A stretch of 64,000 bases of DNA from an uncultured Collinsella sp. (lineage in GTDB: Bacteria; Actinomycetota; Coriobacteriia; Coriobacteriales; Coriobacteriaceae): the NCBI GenBank assembly GCA_900548265.1, contig URKG01000001.1, positions 93,933 to 157,932 of the forward strand. Reading direction: 5' to 3'. Every line of letters begins with the position of its first letter. The first letter of the stretch is position 1. Positions 7,929 through 17,275 of this stretch are shown here, one piece after another. A program made the translations under genes and the position numbers. The notes beneath the pieces were generated by a model, which saw only the letters and a list, made by a program, of their open reading frames with translations, had not been told where the DNA came from and made no database searches.

Positions 7929-10754
7929 ATGGTTGTCGATAGTACGATTCGATTTAACGACAGGATGGATGGCCCAAGCGTGAGTCTCGGCAGCAAACTA
8001 TCCGATGCAAAGGTCTCCTTTGCGATATTCAAGCGCGACATTAAGCGACTACTTGTGAACCCCGTCGCCTTGGTGGTTACCCTCGGCGTGTGCGTTATTC
8101 CCTCGCTGTATGCCTGGTACAACATCGTGGCAAACTGGGATCCGTACGGAAACACTCAGGGTATCAAGATTGCCATCGCCAACAACGATCGGGGCACCCA
8201 AAACGACCTGGTGGGTGAGCTCAACGCGGGTGATAAGGTCGTCGATCAGCTCAAGGAGAACGATCAGTTGGGCTGGACCTTCGTCGACTCGGCGGCAGAT
8301 GCCAAAGAGGGCGTCGAAAGTGGCGAATACTATGCTGCCATCGTGATTCCCAAGAACTTCTCCGACAATCTCGTCTCGATGCTCGACGGCAATTACCATC
8401 AGCCGAAGCTCACCTATTACGTCAACGAGAAAAAGAGCGCCATTGCGCCCAAGGTCACCGATACCGGTGCCAACACCATCGAGGAGCAGATCAACTCGGA
8501 GTTTGTCTCCACGGTGGGCGAGACCGTCGCGGGCATTGCCAAAGATGCTGGCATCGACCTTAAAGACAAGGCAACCCAGACCAAGGATTCGCTGGCGGGC
8601 TCGGTGTCCGAGGCGTCTGATACCCTGGGCGAAGTACGCGATTCCATCGGCGACATGAACACCGCCATCGACAAGACGAGCAACTCGATTGCTTCGGCCG
8701 ATGCTGCACTGGCGGGCCTGCAGGGGCAGGCGCCTTCGCTAACGCAGGCAATCGCTCAGGGTAATGATCTGCTGGGCGAAGCTCGCACCACGGCTGGCAA
8801 GTCCATCACCTCGCTCTCCAAGGCACTTTCGGAGGGCAGCATCGTGCTGAGTAAGACATCGGCTTCTGCGAACGCCGCGATTGGCAGGCTTACCGGTACG
8901 GTTACGTCCACGACCACTCGAATCGACAACTCGCTCGAATCCCTTCAGGCGACGATTGACCACAACAGCGCTGTCATCGAGCGCCTGCAGATTCTCGTTA
9001 ACGATACGTCGACGGGATCGGAGAACGCCGATGCGCTCATCGCGTCGACCATCAATTCGCTTCGCGAGCAAAACCAGAAGCTGCAGAGCATTAAGGATGG
9101 CCTTTCTGCACAGTCGAGGGCCATGGCAAACGACGCTAAGGCAATCTCGAACGCGAGTAAGGCACTCAACACGGCAATTCAGACCGGTACGGCTAACCTC
9201 GGTCAGGCTCAGACCGATCTGGGGCAGAACGCGCTGCCGAAGGCTTCGAGCGCGCTTGACTCCTTTGCCGCCGTTTCGGGCGATTTGACCGGCATTGTAT
9301 CGGGTATGACCCCCACGATAGCGAGCGCGCGCGGCACGCTGGCGCAGCTCGACGCCACGCTCAAGCAGGCAAAGACCACGCTGTCCCAAACCGATGCCTC
9401 CCTTGCCAAGGTTCAGGACAAGCTCGCGACCGCCGCTAATGACATTGCGGCGCTGCAGACCTCTGAGTCTATGGGCGAGTTAGCCGACCTCATGGACGTC
9501 GACGTCAATGACGTGGCAGATTTCATGGCATCTCCGGTTGAGCTGACGTCCAAGTCAATCTATCCGGTCAAGAGCTTTGGCTCGGGCATCGCGCCCTTCT
9601 ACACCAATCTGGCGCTGTGGGTAGGCGGCTATGTGCTCATCGCTATCTACAAGCTCGAGGTCGACCGCGAGGGCATCGGTAGCTTTACGGCGCGTCAGGG
9701 CTACTTTGGCCGCTGGCTGCTGATGGTGATCCTGGGTGCGTTCCAGGCCATTATCGTTACGGTGGGCGACCTGGTCATTGGCGTTCAGTGCGTCAATCCG
9801 CTGCTCTTTGTGCTGGGCGGCATCGCTATCTCGTTCACTTACGTCAACATCATCTATGCGCTGTCCACCACCTTTAAGCATATCGGTAAAGCCATTGGCG
9901 TCATCCTCGTCATTGTGCAGATCCCCGGCTCGTCGGGCATGTATCCCATCGAGATGATGCCCGGCTTCTTCCAATGGCTGCATCCGCTGCTGCCCTTCAC
10001 CTATGGCATCAACCTGCTGCGCGAGACCGTCGGTGGCATGTATTCGTTCAACTACCTGTTCAACCTGTGCATCCTGGGCGTGTTCCTGATCGTGGCGCTC
10101 TTTATCGGTCTGCAGCTGCGCCCGTTGCTGCTCAACCTCAACCTGCTCTTTGATAAACAGCTTTCCACGACGGGGCTCATGATCTGCGAGTCCAACGACC
10201 TGCCGCGCCAGCGCTATTCGCTGCGCACGGCCATGCGCGTCATGCTCGATTCGGATTCGTACCGTCGCGAGTTGCTCGATCATGCCGTGGCGTTTGAGCA
10301 TCGCTACCCGTACTACATCAAGGGCGGTTTTGCCGCCGTGGTAGGCGTGCAGGTTCTGCTCTTTGTGCTTTCGACGGTGCTCGATATCGACAATAACGGC
10401 AAGATCATCCTGCTCGTTATCTGGATCATTTCGGTTATCGCCATCTGTGGCTGGCTCATCAACATCGAGTACATCCGCGCGAGCCTCAATACCCAGATGC
10501 GCATCTCGGCGCTTTCGGATGAGGACCTGCGTCGCGAGATGCGCGAGCACACGGCCGCCATTCCTGCTGCCCGTCGCATGTTTGGTCTCAACGCCAGCGA
10601 GCGGGGCACCAAGGACAGCGAACAGCCCACGAGCCGTCTGCCGCATATCGGTGCGCATCGTAAGGCTCAAGATGCCGACAACGTTGACAACGTAAGCGGA
10701 AATGACGGGGATACCACCCCGCTCGGCAAGCACTCCAAAGGAGGTGAGGCATAA
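7929..10754 (+). CDS. YhgE/Pip domain membrane protein (first copy)
   Basis: Membrane protein of about 940 residues with the YhgE/Pip layout. A cytoplasmic start and one membrane segment (LLVNPVALVVTLGVCVIPSLYAWYNI) precede the conserved WDPYGNT motif. Then come a long extracytoplasmic coiled-coil region rich in Ala/Ser/Asp/Thr (about residues 180-530), five or six C-terminal membrane helices and a hydrophilic tail. Pip in Lactococcus is a phage receptor component and related proteins act in export, but the normal role is unsettled. Start choice is weak: TTG 7896, ATG 7929, ATG 7965 and GTG 7980 are all in frame and none has a strong ribosome site. It directly abuts the second copy. Confidence 0.85.
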   Translation: MVVDSTIRFNDRMDGPSVSLGSKLSDAKVSFAIFKRDIKRLLVNPVALVVTLGVCVIPSLYAWYNIVANWDPYGNTQGIKIAIANNDRGTQNDLVGELNAGDKVVDQLKENDQLGWTFVDSAADAKEGVESGEYYAAIVIPKNFSDNLVSMLDGNYHQPKLTYYVNEKKSAIAPKVTDTGANTIEEQINSEFVSTVGETVAGIAKDAGIDLKDKATQTKDSLAGSVSEASDTLGEVRDSIGDMNTAIDKTSNSIASADAALAGLQGQAPSLTQAIAQGNDLLGEARTTAGKSITSLSKALSEGSIVLSKTSASANAAIGRLTGTVTSTTTRIDNSLESLQATIDHNSAVIERLQILVNDTSTGSENADALIASTINSLREQNQKLQSIKDGLSAQSRAMANDAKAISNASKALNTAIQTGTANLGQAQTDLGQNALPKASSALDSFAAVSGDLTGIVSGMTPTIASARGTLAQLDATLKQAKTTLSQTDASLAKVQDKLATAANDIAALQTSESMGELADLMDVDVNDVADFMASPVELTSKSIYPVKSFGSGIAPFYTNLALWVGGYVLIAIYKLEVDREGIGSFTARQGYFGRWLLMVILGAFQAIIVTVGDLVIGVQCVNPLLFVLGGIAISFTYVNIIYALSTTFKHIGKAIGVILVIVQIPGSSGMYPIEMMPGFFQWLHPLLPFTYGINLLRETVGGMYSFNYLFNLCILGVFLIVALFIGLQLRPLLLNLNLLFDKQLSTTGLMICESNDLPRQRYSLRTAMRVMLDSDSYRRELLDHAVAFEHRYPYYIKGGFAAVVGVQVLLFVLSTVLDIDNNGKIILLVIWIISVIAICGWLINIEYIRASLNTQMRISALSDEDLRREMREHTAAIPAARRMFGLNASERGTKDSEQPTSRLPHIGAHRKAQDADNVDNVSGNDGDTTPLGKHSKGGEA

Positions 10755-12944
10755 ATGAAGAACATCCTGCATCTGTTTAAGCGCGATGTCCAAAACGTGT
10801 CTCGCTCCGTGATTGGCTTGATTGTCGTGATGGGTCTCATTATCGTGCCGTGCCTGTACGCGTGGTTTAACATCGCCGGAAGCTGGGATCCGTATGGCAA
10901 CACCGGCAATCTCAAGATCGCCGTGGTCAACACCGACGAGGGCTACGAGAGCGATCTGATTCCCGTCGAGGTCAACGTGGGCGAAAACGTAACCTCCACC
11001 CTGCGCGGCAACGAGAACTTCGATTGGGTCGTCCTCAACGACCGCGATAAGGCGATTGAGGGCGTTAAGTCGGGCGCGTACTACGCTGCCGTCGTTATCC
11101 CTAAAACGTTTAGCGCCGACATGATGACGCTTTTCTCGACCGAGGTGAAGCACGCCGATATCGAGTTCTATGAGAACCAGAAGGCCAACGCCATCGCGCA
11201 GATCGTGACTGAAAAGGGTTCGAGCGCCGTCCAGAGTCAGGTCAACGAGACCTTTACCAAGACCATCACGACCATCGGCCTTAAGACCGTGTCCAGCCTG
11301 CTCGACTATATGAGCACCGACCAGGTGAGCAACTTTATCGCCAATCTGTCCTCGACGCTGGGCGATTCGGTCCAGGACCTGCAGGACGTTCAGGCCAGTG
11401 CAACGTCGCTTGCGGGCATTTTGAGTTCTACGTCCGATTCACTGACATCGGCGGGCGGCATGCTCAAACAGTCCGGATCGACCGAGGAGTCGGTGAAGCA
11501 GCTCATGCAGCATGCCGAGAGCGGTATTGCCGATTCCGAGCAAGCGCTCAAGTCTGCCAGCGATGCGATCGATGCCGCTATTGATGGGAGCGCAGGTTCG
11601 TTCGATAACGTTTCTACCGAGCTCGCAAAGGCATTCGACGCTGCAAACAAGCATGTCAATCTTACGGTGTCTCAGCTCAACGATGGTGCAGTGTCACTCA
11701 AGAACCGTGCCGACGAGATTGATGCCACGGCGAATGAGCTCCGTAGTCTTGCTGGCCAGGTGAGTAACGATAAGCTCAAGGCAGGGCTTGAGGACGCGGC
11801 TGCTGAGCTTGACAAAACCGCGACGGAGTACCGCAACAATGCCAATGAGCTGACGAACATCGCGACGTCGCTCACGAAGAGCATGGCCGAGGTCAACAGC
11901 TCGCGTGCCGAGGTCGACCAGGCCATCGCCGATGCCAAGGCGGGTATCTCGGGTGCCAAGTCCGACTACGATTCTACGTTCTCGGTTAAGGCCAAAGAGC
12001 TCAAGAAGACCATTTCGGGCGTTCTGGATTCCCTGAACGGTATCTCGGGTGACCTAGATAGCGCCGTGAGCGGTCTGACCGACGCCTCTGGTTCGCTCGC
12101 GAAGGGTCTCTCCAAGGCTGCAAGGCTCGTCAACAAGGCTTCCGATCAGCTGGGTGAGGCATCGGACAAGATTAGCGCGTTCAAGGACGAGCTCGACGGT
12201 GCCCTTATGTCGGACGATCTGGCCACGATCAAGACGATGATCGGCAACGACCCCGATGGCCTCGCCGTGTCGCTTTCCGGCCCCGTTGCGCTCGATCGCA
12301 AGCCGGTCTATCCGATCCGCAACTACGGCTCGGCCATGGCGCCGTTCTACACGATTTTGTCGCTGTGGGTGGGCTCGATTGTTCTGGCGGCCATGATGAA
12401 GGTCTCGGTTGACGATGAGCTCATCAACGAGCTTATCCCCGTGCGCCTGCACGAGATCTACCTGGGTCGTTACCTGTTCTTTGGCGGTCTGGCACTGCTG
12501 CAGGCAACGCTCGTGTGCGCGGGTGACATCCTATTCTTTGGCATCCAGTGCGACAACCCGCTGCAATTTGTGCTGGCGGGCTGGATCGCGAGTCTTGTGT
12601 TCTCCAATATCGTCTATACGCTTACGGTTTCGTTTGGCGATATCGGCAAGGCGCTTGCCGTCGTGTTGCTGGTCATGCAGGTCGGCGGTTCGGGCGGCAC
12701 GTTCCCCATCGAGATGACCGGCCCCGTGTTCCAGGCGATATATCCGTTCCTGCCGTTTACCCACGGCATCAACGCCATGCATGCCGCCATGGCCGGTGCC
12801 TACCATATGGAGTACTGGATTGAGCTGGGTATTCTGGCGAGCTATCTGATTCCGTCGCTGGCCCTGGGTGTGGTCTTCCGCCGTCCAGTCATCAAAGCCA
12901 ACGATTGGATCATCGAAAAGCTGGAATCAACCAAATTGATTTAG
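10755..12944 (+). CDS. YhgE/Pip domain membrane protein (second copy)
   Basis: Membrane protein of 729 residues and a paralogue of the preceding protein. It has the same N-terminal membrane segment followed by WDPYGNTGNLKIAVVNTDEG, a long extracytoplasmic helical region (about 150-480) and a C-terminal membrane domain related to ABC-2 permeases (about 510-715). Its ATG follows the upstream stop codon directly, with AAAGGAGG at 10737-10744 inside the previous gene, so the two are co-translated. The pair may form a heteromeric complex; this is inferred from adjacency and the shared fold. Confidence 0.88.
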   Translation: MKNILHLFKRDVQNVSRSVIGLIVVMGLIIVPCLYAWFNIAGSWDPYGNTGNLKIAVVNTDEGYESDLIPVEVNVGENVTSTLRGNENFDWVVLNDRDKAIEGVKSGAYYAAVVIPKTFSADMMTLFSTEVKHADIEFYENQKANAIAQIVTEKGSSAVQSQVNETFTKTITTIGLKTVSSLLDYMSTDQVSNFIANLSSTLGDSVQDLQDVQASATSLAGILSSTSDSLTSAGGMLKQSGSTEESVKQLMQHAESGIADSEQALKSASDAIDAAIDGSAGSFDNVSTELAKAFDAANKHVNLTVSQLNDGAVSLKNRADEIDATANELRSLAGQVSNDKLKAGLEDAAAELDKTATEYRNNANELTNIATSLTKSMAEVNSSRAEVDQAIADAKAGISGAKSDYDSTFSVKAKELKKTISGVLDSLNGISGDLDSAVSGLTDASGSLAKGLSKAARLVNKASDQLGEASDKISAFKDELDGALMSDDLATIKTMIGNDPDGLAVSLSGPVALDRKPVYPIRNYGSAMAPFYTILSLWVGSIVLAAMMKVSVDDELINELIPVRLHEIYLGRYLFFGGLALLQATLVCAGDILFFGIQCDNPLQFVLAGWIASLVFSNIVYTLTVSFGDIGKALAVVLLVMQVGGSGGTFPIEMTGPVFQAIYPFLPFTHGINAMHAAMAGAYHMEYWIELGILASYLIPSLALGVVFRRPVIKANDWIIEKLESTKLI

Positions 12945-13039
12945 CGCAGCAATGTGGCGTTGCCGGAACATCGAGGATTTCCTGCTCGATACTTTAGCGG
13001 GCTGGATTGCGGCGCAGCGCTGGTTGTTGCTACAGTAGC

Positions 13040-13076
13040 GGGGCGTGCCGGGGGTCCGGCGCGTCCCGTTTTTATT
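13040..13076 (+). terminator. Intrinsic terminator after the yhgE pair
   Basis: Stem of 12 bp allowing G-U pairs (13040-13051 and 13056-13067) with a short loop, followed by GTTTTTATTT. Confidence 0.8.
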
Positions 13077-13144
13077 TGACCATGAGGCGGCACGCAGCCA
13101 TACGCGTGCGGACACCACGCCCAGTTTGAGTGTGAGGATGTTCC

Positions 13145-14128
13145 ATGGCCCAATACGCTGCCAACGAAATTGAAAACATGCCCGATAGCCCTGTTGCTCG
13201 CGAGGACCTGGGTGCGGGCGGCAACTCCCGTGGTGCCGGTGCTCGTTCGCCGTTGTTCTGGAAAGTTCTACTGCTTTCGGTGGCGATTATCTGGGGCTAC
13301 TCCTTTACCACTATGAAGGACGCGCTCGACACCATTCCGGTGTTCGAACTGCTCTATATTCGTTTTCTTCCCGCAGCGCTGGTCATGCTTGTTATCTTTC
13401 GCAAGCGCATCGCCGCCCACCTTAACGCTCGCAATCTGATTGTTGGTCTGAGCATGGGCGCGCTCATGTGGGCAGCCTATGCCTTGCAGACGGTCGGTCT
13501 GGCTCAGACCACGGCGGGTAAGAACGCTTTTTTGACGGGCACCTATTGCATTTTGGTCCCGTTCGCGAGCTATTTCCTAAGCGGCGAAAAGCTCACTCGC
13601 TACAACTTGGGCGCCGCATTGCTCTGTCTGGCGGGCATTGGCCTGGTGGCGCTCGATAGCGTCGAGTTCAACATCGGTGATGCCATCACGCTGGGCGGTG
13701 CGGTTTTCTTTGCTGTTCAGATGTCGGTGACGGCCAAGTACGGTCGCAAAATGGACATCAACGTCATCACGTTTTGGATGTTTGTGGGCAACGGCGTGCT
13801 GAGCCTGGTCTCGTCGCTGCTATTCGAGACCCAAGCGCCTCTGTCCGTGTGGACGCCGAGCTTTATCGGCGTGATGACCTTTCTCTCGGTGGGCTGCACG
13901 TGCGTGGCGCTGCTCATCCAAAACGTCGGCTTGGCGCACGTCCCGGCCTCGACGGGCTCATTGCTCCTATCGATGGAGTCCCCTTCGGGCGTGTTGTTTT
14001 CGGTGCTGCTGATGGGGGAGGCGCTCACCTCGCGTCTGCTTGCCGGCTTCGTCCTCATCTTCTTGTCGATCATCTTGAGCGAGACACATTTCGATTTTTT
14101 GCGCCGAAATAATTGCGCGCAATTGTAA
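13145..14128 (+). CDS. EamA/DMT-superfamily permease
   Basis: Inner-membrane permease of 327 residues with about ten membrane segments arranged as two EamA repeats. Typical signatures are VAIIWGYSFTTMKDAL in TM1, TTAGKNAFLTGTYCILVPF and the second-repeat end TGSLLLSMESPSGVLFSVLLMGEAL. Such proteins export or import small metabolites and amino acids; the substrate cannot be predicted. It has its own terminators on both sides, so it appears to be transcribed alone. Confidence 0.85.
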   Translation: MAQYAANEIENMPDSPVAREDLGAGGNSRGAGARSPLFWKVLLLSVAIIWGYSFTTMKDALDTIPVFELLYIRFLPAALVMLVIFRKRIAAHLNARNLIVGLSMGALMWAAYALQTVGLAQTTAGKNAFLTGTYCILVPFASYFLSGEKLTRYNLGAALLCLAGIGLVALDSVEFNIGDAITLGGAVFFAVQMSVTAKYGRKMDINVITFWMFVGNGVLSLVSSLLFETQAPLSVWTPSFIGVMTFLSVGCTCVALLIQNVGLAHVPASTGSLLLSMESPSGVLFSVLLMGEALTSRLLAGFVLIFLSIILSETHFDFLRRNNCAQL

Positions 14129-14139
14129 ACAACTTGTTG

Positions 14140-14166
14140 CGCCGCCCTCCTGGGGCGGCGTTTTTT
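14140..14166 (+). terminator. Intrinsic terminator after the EamA permease
   Basis: Stem CGCCGCCC / GGGCGGCG with a five-base loop and six T residues, 11 bp after the stop codon. Confidence 0.9.
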
Positions 14167-14244
14167 ATGTAACGCCCTTACAGTTATGCCTTGCACTTTA
14201 GACCATCAAAGTGCTTGCAGCACAAATAATACTGGAGGGCATCT

Positions 14245-15543
14245 ATGGCACCAGCTCTGTCCGATTTTCAACCGCAACCAGCGCCCAAGGCCACCCCGGC
14301 AGCGCAAGCCGCTATCGGTGACGGTCTTGTTGCCGAGGCTCAAGCTTTTGCAGACAAGCTTGCTGCGTGGCGCCACGACCTGCACCAGACGCCCGAGTTG
14401 GGTAATCGCCTTCCGCAAACCTCTGCGTATATCCAGGCACGTCTGACCGAGATGGGCATCCCGTTTGTCACGCTCGTCGACGGCTCCTGTGTTGTGGGCT
14501 TAATCGGTGCCGGTGCGGCCGTGGCGGCCCAGGGCAACGGTACGTGCACGGACGATCAGGCCGGCACGGTCATCATGCTGCGCGGCGACATGGATGCCCT
14601 TCCCGTCGCGGAAGAGTCGGGCGAGCCTTTCGCCTCTGTCAACGGCTGCATGCATGCTTGCGGCCACGATATGCATGCGACGGCCCTGCTTGGTGCCGCC
14701 CGCCTGCTCAAGGCTCGCGAGGCCGAGCTTGTCGATGCCAATGCCACGGTTAAGCTGCTGTTTCAGCCGGGCGAGGAAACCTTTGAGGGCGCCCGCGCTG
14801 CCATTGCCGATGGCCTGCTGCAGAACCCGCGTCCCCAGGCGGCTTTCGCCATGCATGTTAACAGCCAATCGCCGCTCGGCTTGGTGCTCTATGGAAGCCC
14901 GGCGCTTTCGGGCGTGTACGGTTTCCGCATTACACTGCAGGGCAAGGGCGGCCATGGCTCGAGCCCCGAGATCTGCATCGACCCCATCACGGCCGGCGTC
15001 CATGTGCATCTGGCGCTTCAGGAGCTCATCTCCCGCGAGGTGCCGGCGGCCAAGGAGGTCGCGCTTACCGTTGGCAAGTTCGCTGGCGGTCAGGCGGCAA
15101 ACGTCATTCCCGACACCTGCGTGCTCGAGGGAACGCTGCGTGGCTTCGATGTCGAGCTCATGGCGCATCTTAAGAGCCGCATTGCCGAGGTCGTCAATGG
15201 CGTCGCGGCAACGTATCGTACGCCGGCGACCATCGAGACGCTCTCGGATGTTCCGCCACTCGTACTCGATGACGATATGACCCAGGCATCGCTGGGCTAT
15301 GTGGGTGCGACATTGCCCAAGGCAGCTTTCCTGCCGTTGTTCCACGCCATGGCGAGCGAGGACTTTGCGCTTATCTCGAGCGAGATCCCGAGCGCGTACT
15401 TTACCGTGGGCGCCGCTGTAACCGATACGGATGAGCATTTTGCCCAGCACCATCCCAAGGCGCGCTTTAACGATGCCGAGCTGCCGCTCGGTGCCGCGGC
15501 CTATACCGCCGTCGCTTTGGGCTATATCGCCGACCACCGGTAG
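14245..15543 (+). CDS. M20-family metal-dependent amidohydrolase
   Basis: Cytoplasmic zinc or manganese amidohydrolase of 432 residues, related to N-acyl amino acid and hippurate hydrolases. Metal-binding motifs are MRGDMDALPV, CMHACGHDMH and GEET, with the lid-domain motif GKGGHGS and a C-terminal His (FHAMASEDFA...). The start has GGAGGG at 14233-14238. It is followed 124 bp later by an MFS permease gene on the same strand, which may supply a substrate. Whether it acts on acyl-amino acids, peptides or another amide is not visible. Confidence 0.88.
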   Translation: MAPALSDFQPQPAPKATPAAQAAIGDGLVAEAQAFADKLAAWRHDLHQTPELGNRLPQTSAYIQARLTEMGIPFVTLVDGSCVVGLIGAGAAVAAQGNGTCTDDQAGTVIMLRGDMDALPVAEESGEPFASVNGCMHACGHDMHATALLGAARLLKAREAELVDANATVKLLFQPGEETFEGARAAIADGLLQNPRPQAAFAMHVNSQSPLGLVLYGSPALSGVYGFRITLQGKGGHGSSPEICIDPITAGVHVHLALQELISREVPAAKEVALTVGKFAGGQAANVIPDTCVLEGTLRGFDVELMAHLKSRIAEVVNGVAATYRTPATIETLSDVPPLVLDDDMTQASLGYVGATLPKAAFLPLFHAMASEDFALISSEIPSAYFTVGAAVTDTDEHFAQHHPKARFNDAELPLGAAAYTAVALGYIADHR

Positions 15544-15569
15544 CACCCAACCTTGCCTTTCAAGCCTGC

Positions 15570-15594
15570 GGGCATGGCCGTAAGGCCTATGCCC
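15570..15594 (+). terminator. Weak terminator-like hairpin
   Basis: Bulged stem with GGGCAT and ATGCCC ends followed by TTGTCTTTC, 27 bp after the amidohydrolase stop. The T-run is interrupted, so termination may be partial and the MFS gene may be read through. Confidence 0.4.
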
Positions 15595-15666
15595 TTGTCT
15601 TTCAAGGCAATCTTGGGCACTACCGGCGCCCGGCGCCGGCTATTCGTTTGTTAAATAAGGAGCAGT

Positions 15667-16971
15667 ATGTCCCGGCAACGCAAGTTCTTCCCCGGCTGGC
15701 TCGTGGTGGCCTCCGGCTTTGTGATCATGGCCACGTGCTACACGATTTTCGTCAACTGCATGAGCCTGTTCCAGCCGCTGATCGTCAGCGACCTGGGCAT
15801 TTCCCTTGCGCAGTACAACATCTCCAATGCCATCTCCACCGTGGTGAGCGTTGTGGGTTCGCTTGTGATCGGCCATGTTGCCGATAAAGTAAGCGGCCGC
15901 GTTCTGGGCTCCCTCACCGTTATCGCCACCTCTGCCGTGCTTGTCGGCATGAGCTTTGTGGGCGAGCTTTGGCAGGTCTACGTGCTCTTTGCCGTCTCGG
16001 GCTGCTTCGCCGTGGCCTCGACCCGCCTGCTCATTAGCCTCGTCACTGCCAACTGGTTTACAGCCAAACGCGGTCTTGCTATCTCCATTGCGCTTTCGGG
16101 CTCGGGCTTTGGCGGCGCCATTCTCTCGCCGATCGTGAGCTCGCTAATCGTGAGCGTGGGCTGGCGTTCCGCCTTCTTGGTGCTTGCCGCCGTCTGCATT
16201 GTGGCGGCGCTGCCCATCACGGCGTATTCCTTCCGCACCAAACCTTCCGAGATTGGCCTGAAGCCGCTCGGCGAGAACCCGGGCGATCCGTCTGTTTCCA
16301 CCGCGGGCGATAGGGACGAGCATACGGCCCCCGACGTCAGTGTTGGTTGGTCGCGCATTAAGAAGAGCTCGGCATTCTGGCTGCTCGTCGTGGCATTCCT
16401 TTTTATGGGCCTTGTCAATGGCGCCATCCTGCCCAACCAGGTTACGAATATGACGAGCGTCACCGTCAACGGCGCCAAGATCGTTACGGGCGGTCACGAC
16501 CCTATGTGGGCAGGCACCGTGCTTTCGGCCTATATGGTTACCGTCGTTATCGCCAAGATTTCCCTTGGCGCCATCTATGATCGATTTGGCCTGCGTTTTG
16601 GCAATGTGTTGGGGTCCGTTGCGTGCATCGTTGCCTGCGTCGCCCTGTGCTTCCCCGCAACCGACCTCGGCCCCATCGTGGCTGCCATTAGCTTTGGTAT
16701 CGGAACGTGCATGGGCACCATTACGCCCACGATCGCTGCGTCTAAGCAGTTTGGCATGGCCGACCTGGGTAAGGTCACGGGCACCATTACCTCGCTCGAG
16801 ATGGTCGGTGGCACCGTGGGCGCCATCGTCTCGGGTGTGCTGTTCGACGCTACGGGCTCCTTTGCGAGCACCTGGATCGTGTGCCTGGTGTGCTCCGTGG
16901 CTATGCTCGTGTTTCTGTTGGCGTCCGAGCCCATCGCCGCCAAGCTGCGCGCGAGCGTGGCGGGGGAGTAG
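15667..16971 (+). CDS. MFS transporter, OFA-like
   Basis: Twelve-helix major facilitator protein of 434 residues. The N-terminus (FFPGWLVVASGFVIMATCYTIFVNCMSLFQP) and the layout resemble the oxalate:formate antiporter group of monocarboxylate and anion carriers. A loop of about 45 hydrophilic residues separates helices 6 and 7. Its start has AGGAG at 15658-15662. With the amidohydrolase upstream it could move a carboxylate or acyl-amino acid; this is a guess from position. Confidence 0.85.
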   Translation: MSRQRKFFPGWLVVASGFVIMATCYTIFVNCMSLFQPLIVSDLGISLAQYNISNAISTVVSVVGSLVIGHVADKVSGRVLGSLTVIATSAVLVGMSFVGELWQVYVLFAVSGCFAVASTRLLISLVTANWFTAKRGLAISIALSGSGFGGAILSPIVSSLIVSVGWRSAFLVLAAVCIVAALPITAYSFRTKPSEIGLKPLGENPGDPSVSTAGDRDEHTAPDVSVGWSRIKKSSAFWLLVVAFLFMGLVNGAILPNQVTNMTSVTVNGAKIVTGGHDPMWAGTVLSAYMVTVVIAKISLGAIYDRFGLRFGNVLGSVACIVACVALCFPATDLGPIVAAISFGIGTCMGTITPTIAASKQFGMADLGKVTGTITSLEMVGGTVGAIVSGVLFDATGSFASTWIVCLVCSVAMLVFLLASEPIAAKLRASVAGE

Positions 16972-17004
16972 ACGTCCGTCGCTCTTTTCTGTTCGCCCCG
17001 TTCT

Positions 17005-17073
17005 GTCCGTGGCTGCCCTGGAAGCCGAATGGATGCTCGTACCATCATTCGGTTTCCAAGGCGGCCACGGGCC
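17005..17073. repeat. Long hairpin 1 of 3 before hisS
   Basis: Arms of about 31 nt (17005-17035 and 17043-17073) pair with several G-U pairs and mismatches around a 7-nt loop. It starts 34 bp after the MFS stop codon. Confidence 0.75.
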
Positions 17074-17080
17074 TACGAAA

Positions 17081-17144
17081 TGATCCGTTTTCCTCCGTCC
17101 CCAACAGATCACGTGATTCGAAGGGGACGGAGGAATACGGATCA
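17081..17144. repeat. Long hairpin 2 of 3 before hisS
   Basis: Arms of 22 nt (17081-17102 and 17123-17144) pair with one mismatch. The 20-nt loop contains a smaller palindrome, ATCACGTGAT. It lies 7 bp after hairpin 1 and 6 bp before hairpin 3. Confidence 0.8.
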
Positions 17145-17150
17145 CAAACA

Positions 17151-17221
17151 GCGGCGGCGCGTCTGGCCGAACGAGCCCCCATACCCTCGTTCGGTCAGAC
17201 GCGCCACCGCGTTTTGTTTTT
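17151..17221 (+). terminator. Long hairpin 3 of 3, terminator-like
   Basis: Arms of 25 nt (17151-17175 and 17186-17210) pair with two differences that can form G-U pairs, followed by GTTTTGTTTTTG. A TATAAT hexamer (17228-17233), probably the hisS -10 box, begins only 7 bp later. Together with the two hairpins before it this fills the whole 304-bp gap between the MFS gene and hisS. Confidence 0.8.
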
Positions 17222-17275
17222 GTGCCGTATAATGACCGTTACCTATGACGCGATACAAAAGAAAGGTGTTTGCCC

